From the NCBI RefSeq assembly GCF_003255815.1, contig NC_037670.1, forward strand, positions 67,417,742 through 67,481,741: DNA of 64,000 nt, read 5' to 3'. Positions 24,371-35,897 of the stretch are shown here, one piece after another (position 1 is the first letter of the stretch; each line of letters starts with the position of its first letter). Source of the DNA: Theropithecus gelada (Eukaryota > Chordata > Mammalia > Primates > Cercopithecidae). Under the pieces are notes generated by a model. The model was not told where the DNA came from. It did not search any database and saw only the letters and a program-made list of their open reading frames with translations. Both the position numbers and the translations under genes were made by a program.

Positions 24371-26599
24371 AGAGGAGGGATGGATATAACTCATATGCTT
24401 ACATGGAGAGCAGGAAAGGTCTGTTCCCATTACCTTGCTCAGCCCCTCAGGGTAAAGAGAGGACCTGTGGTCGTGTGAACTCCCCAAGGAGGTTATGTGG
24501 ACATGGCTAGGTGGCCAGGCTGCCTCTCCTGACCAAACCCTTGCCCAAACCCCTGCCCCTGCCACTTCAGCCCCCATGCTGCTTGGGGTTCAAAACCCAG
24601 CTGAAAAGGGGTCAGCCTGGCATCATGGCCACAGGGATGCCTGTCTCCACTGTGGACACATGGCCACCTCTGACTGGGGCTGTTCCACAGGGTGCTCCCA
24701 CTAGTACAGTTTGGCAGAGAACACTTGGGCTGAACACACTATGCCAGCCACCTGCATTTTGGGGGTCTCTCCGAACATTTGAGCAAGACCAGCGCCTCAC
24801 TGCAACTATTCAGTTTTACTAAGTCAGAGACTAACTAGTAGGTCATCAGCTACATACAGCTATGTATGTAAGTGACAGTAAGGGGTAGGTCCCACTTCAC
24901 TGGGCCCAGAACAGTGTGGGGAGGACAGGGAACGCCTCCCAGGCATAATCCATTCATATTAACTGGAGGATGTATCTGTTCTACAAAACCACAGGAGGGA
25001 GCTACTGCTCCCTTTGGTGAGGGAGAAACTGAGGCATGGGGATCATCCCAAGCCCAAAGTCACACAGATACACTAGAGCCCCTGAAATGACAGGAGAGTC
25101 ACCCACCTCATATGCCCACCCTCTTCCGTCTGAGTCAGGAAATGGTCCAAGGACATTTCTGGGCATCTGCAGGAACCTGTGAACCTAAGGAGTTGATCCC
25201 TGGCCCTCTCAACCTCAGAGATGTGACAGGAGAGGGACATCGACCTAAAACCACCATGAACCCCAAAAGGGCAGGCAAACAACTCTAAAAGCCAGTGGTG
25301 ACAGTGGCAAGCGGACACCACCGACCGGAGCCTGCTGAGTGGTCCCCTCGGGTCCTCACACAGCCCCCAGCCCACTCCAAGCTCCTTGTGGCCACACTCA
25401 GCACTGCTCTTGGGAGAAAGGGCAAGTCCACAGTGTGGTTTTGCCCCACTTGGGCCTTTGTGGGACTCATCCCACTACTCTCGCTCGCTCACAGCCCTGT
25501 GCTTGGTCCAGTGATCCTGGCTGAGCGCCTAGTCCACAGGGAAGCCACCTCAAGCGGTTAGGCCTGGTCTGTCCCCTGTGTACACCTTCAAAGGTCACCT
25601 GAATATTCCCCCCTGCAGGATTACAGTCCGAGTTATTGACCAGGGTCTCGCCAGTAGACTGCAGCTTCTCAGAGGAAGGGAGGTCTTATTCCCCCAGTAA
25701 ACCAGCCCCCAGCTCAAGCCTGGCACCTAAACACTGTGGGGTCATGGGAACCATCGAAGAGAGACAGGGAGGCCCCAGCAGCTGCAGACTCCACCCACTG
25801 TGTCTGCTCCCAGCTCTTCTCAGGTCCGTGAAGGAGCTGCCCCCTTGCCCCTCAGTCCATCAGTGTGACCAGACTCAGCACGGGTCTAGGGCTCCTTCCA
25901 CAGTGCAGCCCCTGCTGGGCACATTGTGGAGGGGCAGAGAAAAGCCCCTGGGCCCTCCAGCCCACCTCAGAGGTGGAGTGAATGGGAGCCCCTGGCCCGA
26001 TGTCCAGGACCACTCTCCCTCTCTTTTGTCCAGACCCATTTCCTGCTCACCCTCATCCCAGCTGCCCTGACAGGGGCAATTCTGGAAGCTTTTTAAATTA
26101 AAGTTAACAGCCCTTGAGGGAGGATAAGCCAGGGGGTGAAGGGAAATGGACCAGGGGAACCACCCACCCCTACGAGAAAAAAGGGGGGAGCAGGTTCCAG
26201 GGGCATGGATATCCCCTGCTGTTGCTCCCTAACCACTAAACACAGGTCTGGGGGCAATGTGGAGCTGGAGGGAGCAGCAAAGCTGAGACAGGACTGAAAC
26301 CAGAGTCGCGAGCACAGGAACGTGGGGGCCATGCCCAGGACAGCAGCAAAACTGACCTCAGGGAGAGTGTCCAGGCAAGGACAAGGAGACTACCTTCAGG
26401 TCACCAGGCTGCCACACAGCAGGGGGCAGGGAAGCCCACTCCCTGCCTTCACACAGCCTGACCCCTGTGCCAGGAGGAGCAACCCACCTGTTACCCTCCC
26501 TGACCCAGCTCTAACCCTAGCCCTGTCGCTGTAGGCAGTGGCTCCACCAAGGCAGATGGATGCGCAGCAGATGGGTACTCCATGGTGACAGGACCAGGC
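24371..26599. other. Unassigned intronic sequence with a MIR-like core
   Basis: 24985-25080 resembles an antisense MIR (gggagaaactgaggcatggg … caaagtcacacagatacac). No exon is seen. Confidence 0.45.
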
Positions 26600-26830
26600 T
26601 GTGGGCCACAAAGATAAGGGGACGGGTGGGAGGGGAAGTGGAGAAGGGGTCTGTGGGGGAGTAGGGGCCAGCCACAGGAGGTGGGGCCCAGCCAGGGGAG
26701 GGACCAGCAGCGGGAGGGGCTGGTGGGGGAGGAGGATCCCAGCTGCAGAGGAAGGCCCAGCCAGAGGAGGGGCCCGCAGGGGAGGTAGGGCCAGCAGAGG
26801 GAGAGGCTGGGGAAAGGGAGGCAGGGCATG
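26600..26830 (+). repeat. G-rich degenerate array
   Basis: Purine/G-rich units with recurring ggggccagc/ggcccagcc followed by (c)a(g)aggaggg(g). Many runs of three or more G lie close together, a pattern compatible with G-quadruplex formation on this strand, which is the non-template strand for nothing known. Confidence 0.7.
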
Positions 26831-29800
26831 GGTAAACTGGGAGGAGACAGTATGTTGGGCAGTGGGCACAGGAAGCGCAAAGGCTTATGGGGCACAGCCT
26901 GAGGGCTGGCAGATTGGTGTCACCAGCGCACACCTATGCCGCGAGCTTTGCTATAAACAACCAGGTCATCCAGGGCCCTTGTGCTCTACGATTCTGCATG
27001 CTGTGGTTAGGTTGTTTCACCTCCAAGCAACCAAGCCATGGTTCTGAACCAGAGCTCAGACATAACTGGAGCTGCACAGGGAAATTTCAGCTGACTCCCA
27101 TTTCTCCATGATAATCGTGATTTCTGTTATCCTGCCTACAGCCAAGAACTCGGCAGAAACTGAAATGTATTTCATTTACATTGATAAGCAACCAAATTGA
27201 AAGCATATAATTTGCACACTGCAACGGATCCCTACTTCAGAAAAAAATTAAGTAAAAATACAACATCCTGATTCACACTGGTCAAAAAGCGGGTATTTCG
27301 AGGCTATGCAGAGTAAAGTAGCAACGAGAGGAAGCTCAGAGCTGGCAGAGACCAGGTCTTCCTCTTGCACACATGTGCTGCACCCTGGTTCTCCCCAGGC
27401 AATGCAGGGTGCAGGGTGGGAGGGGGACCCCTGTGGGAAGGACTGGGGCCCTGCCCAGGCCCCCCTTTCCCAAGATTCCAAGCTACTCCCTCTGAGGCTC
27501 TCCAAGTCGGTGAATGGCATCACAAGGGGCCAAGCCCAGACATCCAGTGTCTCCCTTTCTCCGCCTTCCTCATCCCCCATGTTCCTTGGCACTCACCCCT
27601 ACCCCACCCCCATGATCTACAGCCCACCCTGGCAAGCCTTGCCCACTACTGACTGTGAGCAGCCATGGATGTCTTGAACAGGATGCTTTCAGTTCTGACA
27701 GGTGCTCAGCTAAATAAAAATGAATTGTATCTCATATAGGTACAATCAGTGACCCAAAAGCAAGGGGCTGGGAAAGGAAAGAAACTCAGTTCTGTCCATT
27801 TAGATTTATGGGTACCTCCTCAGTGCTGGCCCAGGTAGGAACAAGGCTGTTCCCCTAAAGACCTCTCTGCTCAGGGACATCAGCATGAAGCACTCCGCCG
27901 GGGGAGGAGCTAAGCCCTAGCTACTCAATTCCACCTGGGCTAACAGTCATGCACGCTAGCTTTCAGAGTTCTCTCCTCTGCCTCCCAGAGTCCTGGGGCA
28001 GCTTGGGCTTTACAGGAGAGGAACCAGATGCCCCAAAAGCACCCAGGCTGCATTCCCAGAGCCCTGTGCACCCGAAGTGGAACATGAATGCTCTAGGGAA
28101 CCCTGAGAGTCTTGCTTCAGAGGGGCAAAGGCTCTGGAAAGAGAACACAAGAACTTTCTCCATAGCTCAGAGCAGGGACTTGAACCCAGGCCTCAGAAAG
28201 CAGAGGCCTTTTCCAGGCCTCCTTGGGGTTATCCTTGACAAGAAGGCATTTGGGTCTCAGAGAAAGGGGTGGGATTCAAGGGAGGGAGCTCCTTTGCCCC
28301 ACGGAGTTAACCTGACTCTGGAGCCCACTGGGCTGACTAGTCACTGGGCTCAGCACCAGGAGATCACCGTGGAGATCTCATACTCTGAAGCAGCATCCTG
28401 CTAGGTACGCAGTGAGGGAAATCCCCTGCAAAGATTCCTTCGTTCATTCACTCCATCTTTCATCCTCTTTGGGGCATCCACTCCATGCCCAGCATGGCTA
28501 CCACCTGCCCAAAACTCAGTACGGAGGACAAGGTGCTGTCAACGAGTGACTGCACTGCACAGTGGCACAGGTCCGAATAGGAGGTGGATGGTAAAGCAGT
28601 GAAGAGCAGCAGAAACATCAATGCTGTGTAAATGTGTGTGCCGTCTTCTTCACCATCTCAAGCACCAAATTGCAGAGCTCATAAAGGACAGATTTCACAG
28701 GCTCCTGGAATTCTCTAATTGGAAAACGGAATCCCTGGGGAATCATCTGCCCCATTCCCCACACTGTAAGTTTCCCTGCACTGATCCCCATGTGTTTGTC
28801 AATATCACTACCACCTGTATAGACACGTGGACTTGAATAGAACATTCTAAACAGGCCAATATGTGCTTTTCCAATATGAAGTGCTTGTCTTCACTACAAC
28901 CCTGCAGGGGGGCCATTCTGCCCTTTACACAGGTGAGAAACCTGAGGCTCAGTGAGGGAAGGCTTTGGATTGCCCAGGGAGTCACAGCTAGCAGGAATAC
29001 CCAGATGTCTGCTCCCTAAGAATCCTTGCTCCCAGGATGGGCTTCCTTCCCCACTACAGTGACAGTCACAGGGACTCATCTTATCCCAGGGGGAGGGGCA
29101 GAGCTCTCTGTGTCCAGAAACTCCTTTACAGACTCTCTCCCCTCCCTCTTTTTTAATCTTTAATTCTCTAAAAGAAATGACTAGAGGCTATACAGGAATG
29201 TCTCTATTTTAAAAGAGAAAGACAATAATGCAGCCTTTTATTACACCAGCTGACTCCCTGGTGTAATAACACAGAGAGAATGCAGTGTGGCTGGGAAGGG
29301 ACCAAGCTCAGTCCCTCCCTATTCCCGAGCTGCCCCAGCATCTGGTCAGATTGGGGAGTCTTGTGCTTCCAGGTATGGCTGCCGGGGCCAGCACGAGGTC
29401 CAGGCTAAACACAAACAGACGGGGGGGTGGGGGCGGTAGGAGATACAGGAATGCCCCCTGAGAATGGTCAGGCAAGGCCCACATGCTGCCCACAGGAGGC
29501 TGTGGAAGAGGCTGTGGAAGAACCCCAGCCTCCTTCCCCTCCAGGACATGCAGTCCTCTGGCTCCTTTCCCCTTTCCTCAGCCTTTAGCCATCCTTTTGT
29601 GCCTCTGCCCTTCACCTCTACCTCTCTTCCTCTCTTCCTCCGATGCCCTCTTTGACAATTCTCCATGTACTCCTGTCTTCTTCCCTCCCGTCCCTTCCCA
29701 TGGGTTGAGCACATGCTGGTCTCTCTCTGACCCTAACACACAAGTCCAGTGATGTGTCTATCCCTGTGCCAGGTTGAGCATCTCATGGCTCCTCTGTGTG

Positions 29801-30479
29801 CTGCTCCTGGCATCACCATCTAAGGACACCTCCTTAGATCTTTGGGTGCTGGTCCCCTGGGGCCAGGCTATGGGACTCCTCACCACTGCCCCCCAGTTAT
29901 TCTTCCCTAATCTCCCTGGATTCAGCTTCCCTTCTAACCCCCTACCTCTCCCCAATTTGCTCCCACCACTGCTTCCTTTCCTGAGATGGGCTCCCCCACC
30001 CCATTTGAATTCATACCATCCCCCTGCTAAACTGCAGCTACAGGCAGAAACAAAACCCTCCTCAGGGTCTTCCAAATCTCCCCATCCCCCACTCCCCACC
30101 CCCATCCCCGCGGCCCGTTAGAGATGGGCACAAGTGGAAGCTCTAAAAGCCCCGCCGTGGGGCAAAGACCTCTGGTCCACGTCCACCTCCCGGCAGTTGA
30201 AGAGCAGGCTCCTCCAGGGCCCAGGAAGAGCCCGCGGGAGGCAGACAGCGTCTTCGTCCTTGCAACCATCTCGCACACCCGACTGGGAAGACAGTGACAA
30301 AGTTCGGGCGCAGAGAAGGCAGGGTCAGGGCAACCGCCGAGTGGCAGCGGCAGGGACTAGACTGTGTTTGACCTTGGCAAACCCCACACTTTCTGGGCCG
30401 GAGGCATGTCCACAATATGGTTGCCAGCAAGGCTGGAAGAGGCGAAGTCCTTTCCCACCACCCATATATACTCCCCTCG
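26831..30479. other. Unassigned intronic sequence, exon 1 proximal
   Basis: Contains an antisense MIR-like piece at 28870-29010 (acctgaggctcagtgaggga … attgcccagggagtcacagc) and a CT-rich zone at 29530-29650. A run gacgggggggtgggggcggt lies at 29419-29438. No exon is recognised. Confidence 0.45.
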
Positions 30480-30958
30480 GGTCTGCAGGGCGGGGAGGCG
30501 AGCCCCGCACGCGCTCTAGGTGCGCAGGAGAAGAGCCCCGCGCCGCGCGCAGAGCCGGCCTCGGGAGCCCGCCCTGGGGGTCTCCTCCCCTCGCCCACTT
30601 TCAGTCCCTCTGTGGGGTTGGGTGCGGCAAAAGACCGGCGGACTCCTCTGGCCGCCGTCTGGCCACTCATCAGCTCCCTGACCTTGGCCAAACCTTTCTC
30701 TCTCCACACCTGTCTCCCCTCTCCACACTTCACGCCAGGGGCGCTTTGTGGATTTTAACTCTGAAGAGAGCCCTGGCCAGAGGATGCCAGCCCCGACTGC
30801 GTCCCCAACTCACTGGAGTGACCTTGAACACACCCCCAGTCGGAGCCTCAGTGTCCCCACCCGCCGCATGGGAAAAAGCGCGCCCGACTCCGGGCGATCC
30901 CAGCATCGTCCCAGCAAGTGTGTCCGAGACCAGATGAGGGGCGCGCGGCTGTACTTAC

Positions 30959-31584
30959 CGTCCTCCAGAGACGTGGGCGCTTGGCGGGGACCAAGGTGGC
31001 TGTGACCAGCAAGTGCGACGCAGCCACCACGAGCCCAAAGCCGATGGCCAGCAGGCTGCGCACGGGCAGCAAGGCATAGGACACGAAGGTGACCAAAAGG
31101 AGCTGCCAAACCCCTTGTTCGGCAGCCGCTGGCCCCCCAGCGGCCCCGGCGGAACCCCGGGCGGGGCCGCCCAGCGCGAAAGGACAGCAGAGCAGCGCGA
31201 AGGTGAGGCTGAAGAGCAGCGCCAGCTGGCCGACCTGCTGCAGCTGGGGCACCTGCAGCGACCGGACGTTGGTTACCACGAGCAGCGCCAGGAAAAGGAC
31301 GCAGTGCACCGGATGCGAGCCCTTGGCCAGGCCGGGCGCGGGCCCCGGCGCGCCCAGCAGCTCAGCCAGCGCCAGCGCGCCCGCCAGCAGGCTGAGAACG
31401 GCCAGCGCCTTCAGCGTGGCCGCCTGCTCCAGCCGCAGCGTGTAGCCGCGGAACAGCGCCTCCAGCTCTGGGCAAGCGAACTCCTCGTCGCACGCCCGGA
31501 GCCCGCGCCGGCGGCTTGGCCCGGCCGCCCGCTCGGCGCCCCCGGGCTCGCCCGCGCCGCCTCCGCCGCCGCCTCCGCCGCGCG
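30959..31584 (-). CDS. ADCY1: ADCY1 exon 1 (coding part, 5' end lost in assembly gap)
   Basis: Adenylate cyclase type 1 is a plasma-membrane enzyme that makes cAMP from ATP and is stimulated by Ca2+/calmodulin, mainly in neurons. The visible 208 codons begin in a glycine tract (GGGGGGGGAGEPGG) at the gap edge and run through RRRGLRACDEEFACPELEAL. Hydrophobic stretches follow that match helices M1 (LKALAVLSLLAGALALAELL), M2 (HPVHCVLFLALLVVTNV), M3 (QLALLFSLTFALLCCPFAL), and M4 and M5 (QLLLVTFVSYALLPVRSLLA, then IGFGLVVAASHLLVTATLV). The exon ends RPRLWRT followed by a GTAAG donor, in phase 0. Exon 2 continues the frame exactly, with 18.3 kb of intron between. I recognise the protein from the known mammalian ADCY1 sequence. 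From that family knowledge only about five residues and the ATG should be missing. No frameshift or stop is present in the visible part. Confidence 0.97.
31552..31584 (-). repeat. GGC/GGA trinucleotide repeat coding for glycine in ADCY1 exon 1
   Basis: About eight glycine codons in a row (read as gccgccgcctccgccgccgc on the plus strand) abut the gap. The repeat length next to N is not reliable. Confidence 0.8.
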
Positions 31585-31964
31585 NNNNNNNNNNNNNNNN
31601 NNNNNNNNNNNNNNNNNNNNNNNNNNNNNNNNNNNNNNNNNNNNNNNNNNNNNNNNNNNNNNNNNNNNNNNNNNNNNNNNNNNNNNNNNNNNNNNNNNNN
31701 NNNNNNNNNNNNNNNNNNNNNNNNNNNNNNNNNNNNNNNNNNNNNNNNNNNNNNNNNNNNNNNNNNNNNNNNNNNNNNNNNNNNNNNNNNNNNNNNNNNN
31801 NNNNNNNNNNNNNNNNNNNNNNNNNNNNNNNNNNNNNNNNNNNNNNNNNNNNNNNNNNNNNNNNNNNNNNNNNNNNNNNNNNNNNNNNNNNNNNNNNNNN
31901 NNNNNNNNNNNNNNNNNNNNNNNNNNNNNNNNNNNNNNNNNNNNNNNNNNNNNNNNNNNNNNNN
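31585..31964. other. Assembly gap (380 N)
   Basis: A run of N sits in the GC-rich 5' end of ADCY1. It hides the start codon, roughly the first five residues and the 5'UTR/transcription start. The true size of the missing sequence is not known. Reading frames that appear to run through the gap are artefacts. Confidence 0.99.
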
Positions 31965-32187
31965 GGGGCGCGGGGCGGGCGGAGTTGGGGCGCCGGCTGC
32001 CCCGCGCGCGCGCCCGGAGCGCGTCCCCTCCCGCCCGCCGCGCCTGCGCACTGGAGCCCGCCCGCGCCCCGACCGTGGTCCTCGGCGGCGACCGCGCTGC
32101 GACAGCCAAGCCCCGGGAGCCGCGAACCTGGGCGCGCACAGCCCGCGCCCCAACTCCTGGTCCTGCGTTCCCGCCCGCCGGAGGAGC

Positions 32188-32290
32188 CGCGTGACCTCAA
32201 GTACCTGCCTTGTCCCTTCCAAGCCTCAGTTTCCCCACCGTGCACAGTGGAACCCACCCTCTTGGCGTCACCTGGGGAGTCAAAAATGCT
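32188..32290 (+). repeat. MIR fragment at the upstream edge of the CpG island
   Basis: The core words gtgacctcaagtacctgcct and aagcctcagtttccccaccg match the MIR consensus. A similar weaker piece (gtgaccttgaacacaccccc, gagcctcagtgtccccaccc) lies at 30818-30870. Confidence 0.6.
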
Positions 32291-32600
32291 GAAATCCTGC
32301 GAAATTCCCTGTTGCGGGGGGAGTTAATCCTGGAAAATATGTGCCTTCCCCCCTCAATAAAACCAGGCCACTCGATTTGAGAGGGGCCCCGCGTCTGACT
32401 TCGAACCCAGGGCCCTCGCCCCTGCGAGACAGGGAATCGATGTCCAAGGACCCCCGGGGTCAGGAAGAAGGTGGAGGCCTGGGGCGTACGTCCCTTCCAC
32501 GCGCACGCGGGACCCCCCACCCCCAGCCACTCGGGTGTGGGCTGCGGGAGCTGTGCTGGGGCGGCGGCGGGCGGCGTGAAGTCCAAGAAACAAAGTCCCG

Positions 32601-33479
32601 GGAGTCGGCCCGAGGGGTTCCTCGTGGTTACTGAACTGAACCAGGATGGGGTCCTGGCAGTGCTGTGTCCTGGGAAGAAGGTGTGAGGCTGTAGGTGCAG
32701 AGATGGGGCAAGAGATGAAAGGAAAAGGGGCGCTGCTGTTTGCCTTAACGAGGAGCGTTGCCCAAGAGAGAGCGAAATGTTTTCTTCTAGCAGGACAATT
32801 GGGAGAAAAGGACCCGCTGACGCATGGGGGTTAAAACCCGCAAGTCAAATTCCACTGCTTACATTCATTCACTGTGAGGGAGACAACTTTGTGCTGGTGC
32901 TTCAAGTACATGATGTCATTTGGTGCTCAGCCGGCCCCTGGGGTACAGGCCCCTAGGCTGCCTGCATCCCCCTTACAGTGAGGATCCCTGATGATCAGCT
33001 CCCTCCAGGGGGCCTGGAGAGGAGTAGCCACTGCAAGAACCCCTGCCTCCTCCATTACCCGGCTGCTTCTCGTCCCCTCAGTATGGATAGACCAGGAACT
33101 GGGATCCCATGAAATCATGGAGACCAGGAAGCTAGGCCCCCTGCAGAAGGCCCCACTCCCAGAAACCCGGATTTAAGGGATCTCGCCCAGGCATTGGTCT
33201 ATTTTAGAAATGCCCCAGGGATTCCAGTGACTCTCAGGGATTCCACGTGTTGTTATACGGAACAAAGATTAGAATTTGAGGCATTTCCATTTTATCTGGA
33301 ATCGGTGTCAGGTTGAACCATACAAAATTGCCATTTTTGTAAAAGGGCCAAAGTTGTCACATGTCAACTCTTTCATATACTTCAACTTAATAGTTGCAGA
33401 TGATGACACCTCTGGGTTTTGTCTAGAGTAGGGGCACTTTCCCATCCCTTGTCCGCAGTAGCTCACACCAAAGGCCCCC
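32601..33479. other. Unassigned upstream flank
   Basis: GC content falls quickly away from the island. No gene or clear repeat. Confidence 0.4.
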
Positions 33480-33705
33480 AGCAGACACTTGATGACAGCT
33501 GGTCCCTCCTCCTGGAATAGCATCCCCAACAGAACATCCTTTCTGAAACCTTTCTGGTTCCTTCTGGCACAGCCCATTGCTTTCTCCCCAGTCCCAGTCT
33601 TCCATGAAAATTCATACCCACCGCTCTGTAGCCTCATTTTCAGTTCATTTGTCTTCCTCCCCTCTTTGAGCTGAAGCCCTCAGAGGGCAGCACTGGCTCT
33701 GAAAA
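33480..33705 (+). repeat. Probable L2 fragment
   Basis: Resembles the L2 3' end: ctcctcctggaatagcatcc, ctttctgaaacctttctggt, atttgtcttcctcccctctt and gccctcagagggcagcactg. Confidence 0.5.
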
Positions 33706-34043
33706 GATGGCATGGCCCAACCTCTGTCACTGACTTGAGAAGGCACCTTCTTCTATCCACTAGTCCCCTGCTTATCCCCAAATAGTAGCAAAGTCTGCAA
33801 GATTTTTCTTTTCAAGTGTTAAGATTGAAGTGAAGATTTTCTTGTTAAGTGGTGTGGTATATTTTTGTATCCCTAACACTTTTATTAAAGAAAAGCTAAA
33901 AAATATCCAAAATGATCAAACTACATGAAAATGAAAAACATATGATAAAGTTATCTGGGTGCAAAGTTTACAAATAAATGGCACCTTCTTTTTACCTGTT
34001 TTGGCTCTCAACTCTGTCCTCACTCAAAGAATGACATTCAAAC
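33706..34043. other. Unassigned upstream flank
   Basis: AT-rich sequence before the AluJ. Nothing recognised. Confidence 0.4.
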
Positions 34044-34354
34044 GGGTGCAGTGGCTCATGCCTGTAATCCCGGCACTTTGGGAGGCCAAGGCAGGGAGAT
34101 CATTTGAGTCCAAGAATACGAGAGCAGCCTGAGCAACATAAGGAGGCCTCATCTCAACAAAAAATTTAAAAATTAGCTGAGTGTGATGGTACATATCTGT
34201 ATTCCCAGTGGCAAATGAGTTTTAAGAGAGGCTAAGGTGGGAGGAATACTTGAGCCCAGGAGTTTGAGGCTGCAGTGAACCATGATCTTACACTCCAGCC
34301 TAGGTGACTTCTCTTTTAACAAGAGCCTGTCTCTTTAAAAAAAAAAAAAAAAAA
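34044..34354 (+). mobile_element. AluJ-like element
   Basis: Strongly diverged Alu (gggtgcagtggctcatgcct … gaggctgcagtgaaccatga … poly-A). A small extra segment lies in the right arm (ggcaaatgagttttaagaga). Confidence 0.88.
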
Positions 34355-34544
34355 TCATTGGCAAGATTGGCAGCAATTGCTTTCAAACGAGGTTATAAGG
34401 ATTTAGATTAGGGTTTGGACGGAAAGAGGTTTACTCATATGTACAGTACCCTTTGCTTATTTCCACACATGCTTGTCCTAATAAAGTATCCAGGGCTACA
34501 TGGTGTGGTGTGGTTTACATGTCATTCTCATGTCTGACATATTT

Positions 34545-34780
34545 CATGATGCTGAGGTTTGGGGTACAGATCCTATCTCCCAAGTAATAAGCACAGTGCC
34601 CAATAGGTAGTTTTCCAGTCTATGTCCCCCTCCCTCCCCATCTAGCAGTCCCCAGTGTCTATGGTTCTCATCCTTTTGTCCATGTATATTTAATGTTTAG
34701 CTCCCGCCTACAAGTAAGAACACATGGTATTTGGTTTTCTGTGCAGTGCTTCTTGCTACAATAACACCACTGGGTGTGGC
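34545..34780 (-). mobile_element. L1 3' end fragment (antisense)
   Basis: Complement of the L1 3'UTR: 'gaggtttggggtacagatcc', 'ccaataggtagttttccagt', 'tacaagtaagaacacatggt'. It is homologous to 51760-51950. Confidence 0.8.
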
Positions 34781-35843
34781 TTTTCACCATTTACAGATCT
34801 CTCTAGTCTACCTTTGTATTGGAGCCCCATAACTGTTGAAGGTCCTGGCCTTTGTAGAAGCTAAATGAATTGCCCAGATCATGGAGATGGTGCAGGGTGG
34901 GCCCAGCATGGAGCCTCAGCCCATCTGATCCAGTTCACAGCCACCACAGGGGAAACTACATGATATCATGGCTAAAAGAGTGTGGACCCCTGAGGTGGGT
35001 TGTTGGGCTAACATCTCAACACTACCCCTCCAAACTGTGACTTTTAGCAAGTTACTCAACCTCTCTGTGCTTCTCCTCTTCTGTAGGTTGGGAATTTAGC
35101 ACCTAGCCCCCAGGGTTATCGTCGGAAGAGAGGCCCGCATGCACACAGAGCCTGTACTTTATATGCACAAAGTACAAAGCAGAGCAACCAGCCCTGTCAA
35201 CAATTTTTCCTCTAACAATTCAGTGTTCTGGGTAGACAGAAATGGGTGAGTGTCATTCAAACTCTTAGAGCGAAATATATCCATTTAGGCATCTGGACAG
35301 CAGCCATGACAGCCAGGGAAGCCAGCTAACCAGCTTCTGTCGTGGGAGAGCCCATTGATTTCCACTCACTTTGGTCAGACATTTGGCTTCCAGATGAGTG
35401 TGTATCGTACTCCATTCCCGCTTTGTCTTTTGGGACAAATTTCCCTTGTGAATTTGTAAAAGAGACAGCAGCCTCTATATATGGTCGATTGACTCTGAGC
35501 CACTTGTGGAAATGAGGCTGTTTAGGAAAGAGGTTGTTGATTTGTGTCTATAGGATAGTCAGTAAAGTTAATTTTGTCACAGCACTTTCTAGGTAATCAA
35601 ATGATCCAGACAACAGGCTCAAAACAGTGAAACACTGGAAACCAGCTGACATCAGTGAGGCTCAGCCCAGACAGATCAGGTCCTAAGATGCAGCCTCCTC
35701 CCCAACTCTTCCCTTCATAGGGGCAGCTCCCAACACCTGACTTCATCTGATGCAAGACACAGTGTGGGACCCAGCCCTTCTAAGTATTTCCTCTTGGAGT
35801 ATGTGGGGACAAATGAAGGGGTCTTTAATTCCCTTGTAGATGG

Positions 35844-35897
35844 CAATTAGAAACCATGGCATGTACATCTGTTTAGGACTCCTTCAGTCAAAAAGTG
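35844..35897 (+). repeat. Dispersed 54-base duplicate, copy 1
   Basis: Matches 38227-38280 with about four differences, including the words atggcatgta[c/t]atctgttta and cagtcaaaaagtg. The sequence diverges at once on the right side. Confidence 0.9.

Larger units (their letters stand above)
12654..30958 (-). other. ADCY1: ADCY1 intron 1
   Basis: An intron of 18,305 bases between exon 1 (donor GTAAG at 30958 reading downwards) and exon 2 (acceptor CAG at 12654). It is filled with an MLT1-type LTR, six Alu copies, old LINE/MIR fragments, simple repeats and unassigned sequence, listed separately. I saw no further exon in it. Confidence 0.9.
30480..32600 (-). promoter_or_regulatory. ADCY1: CpG island and presumed ADCY1 promoter
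   Basis: The sequence on both sides of the gap is very GC-rich with many CpG dinucleotides, far above the rest of the window. It covers exon 1 and about 0.6 kb on the far side. Just upstream of the gap there are GC-box-like runs (ggggcgcggggcgggcgg, 31965-31982) and an alternating gcgcgcgcgc stretch near 32003. No TATA box is visible in the part that can be read. The assignment as promoter is inferred from position; the transcription start itself is in the gap. The upstream edge (32188-32290) contains a MIR fragment. Confidence 0.75.

Noticed and set aside
26396..26933. Pro/Leu-rich minus frames of 130-160 codons
   Set aside because: They read the C-rich strand of the degenerate G-rich array.
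30134..30937. 267-codon plus-strand frame in the CpG island shoulder
   Set aside because: Low-complexity Pro/Arg/Ser composition; overlaps MIR-like pieces and intron; no homology recognised.
31013..31445. Long plus-strand frames antisense to ADCY1 exon 1
   Set aside because: GC-rich shadow frames without domains or splice signals.
30848..32257. A 469-codon minus frame and several other long frames crossing the N gap
   Set aside because: Only the part from 30959 to 31584 is ADCY1 exon 1. The rest is created by reading through N and by the low stop frequency of GC-rich DNA.
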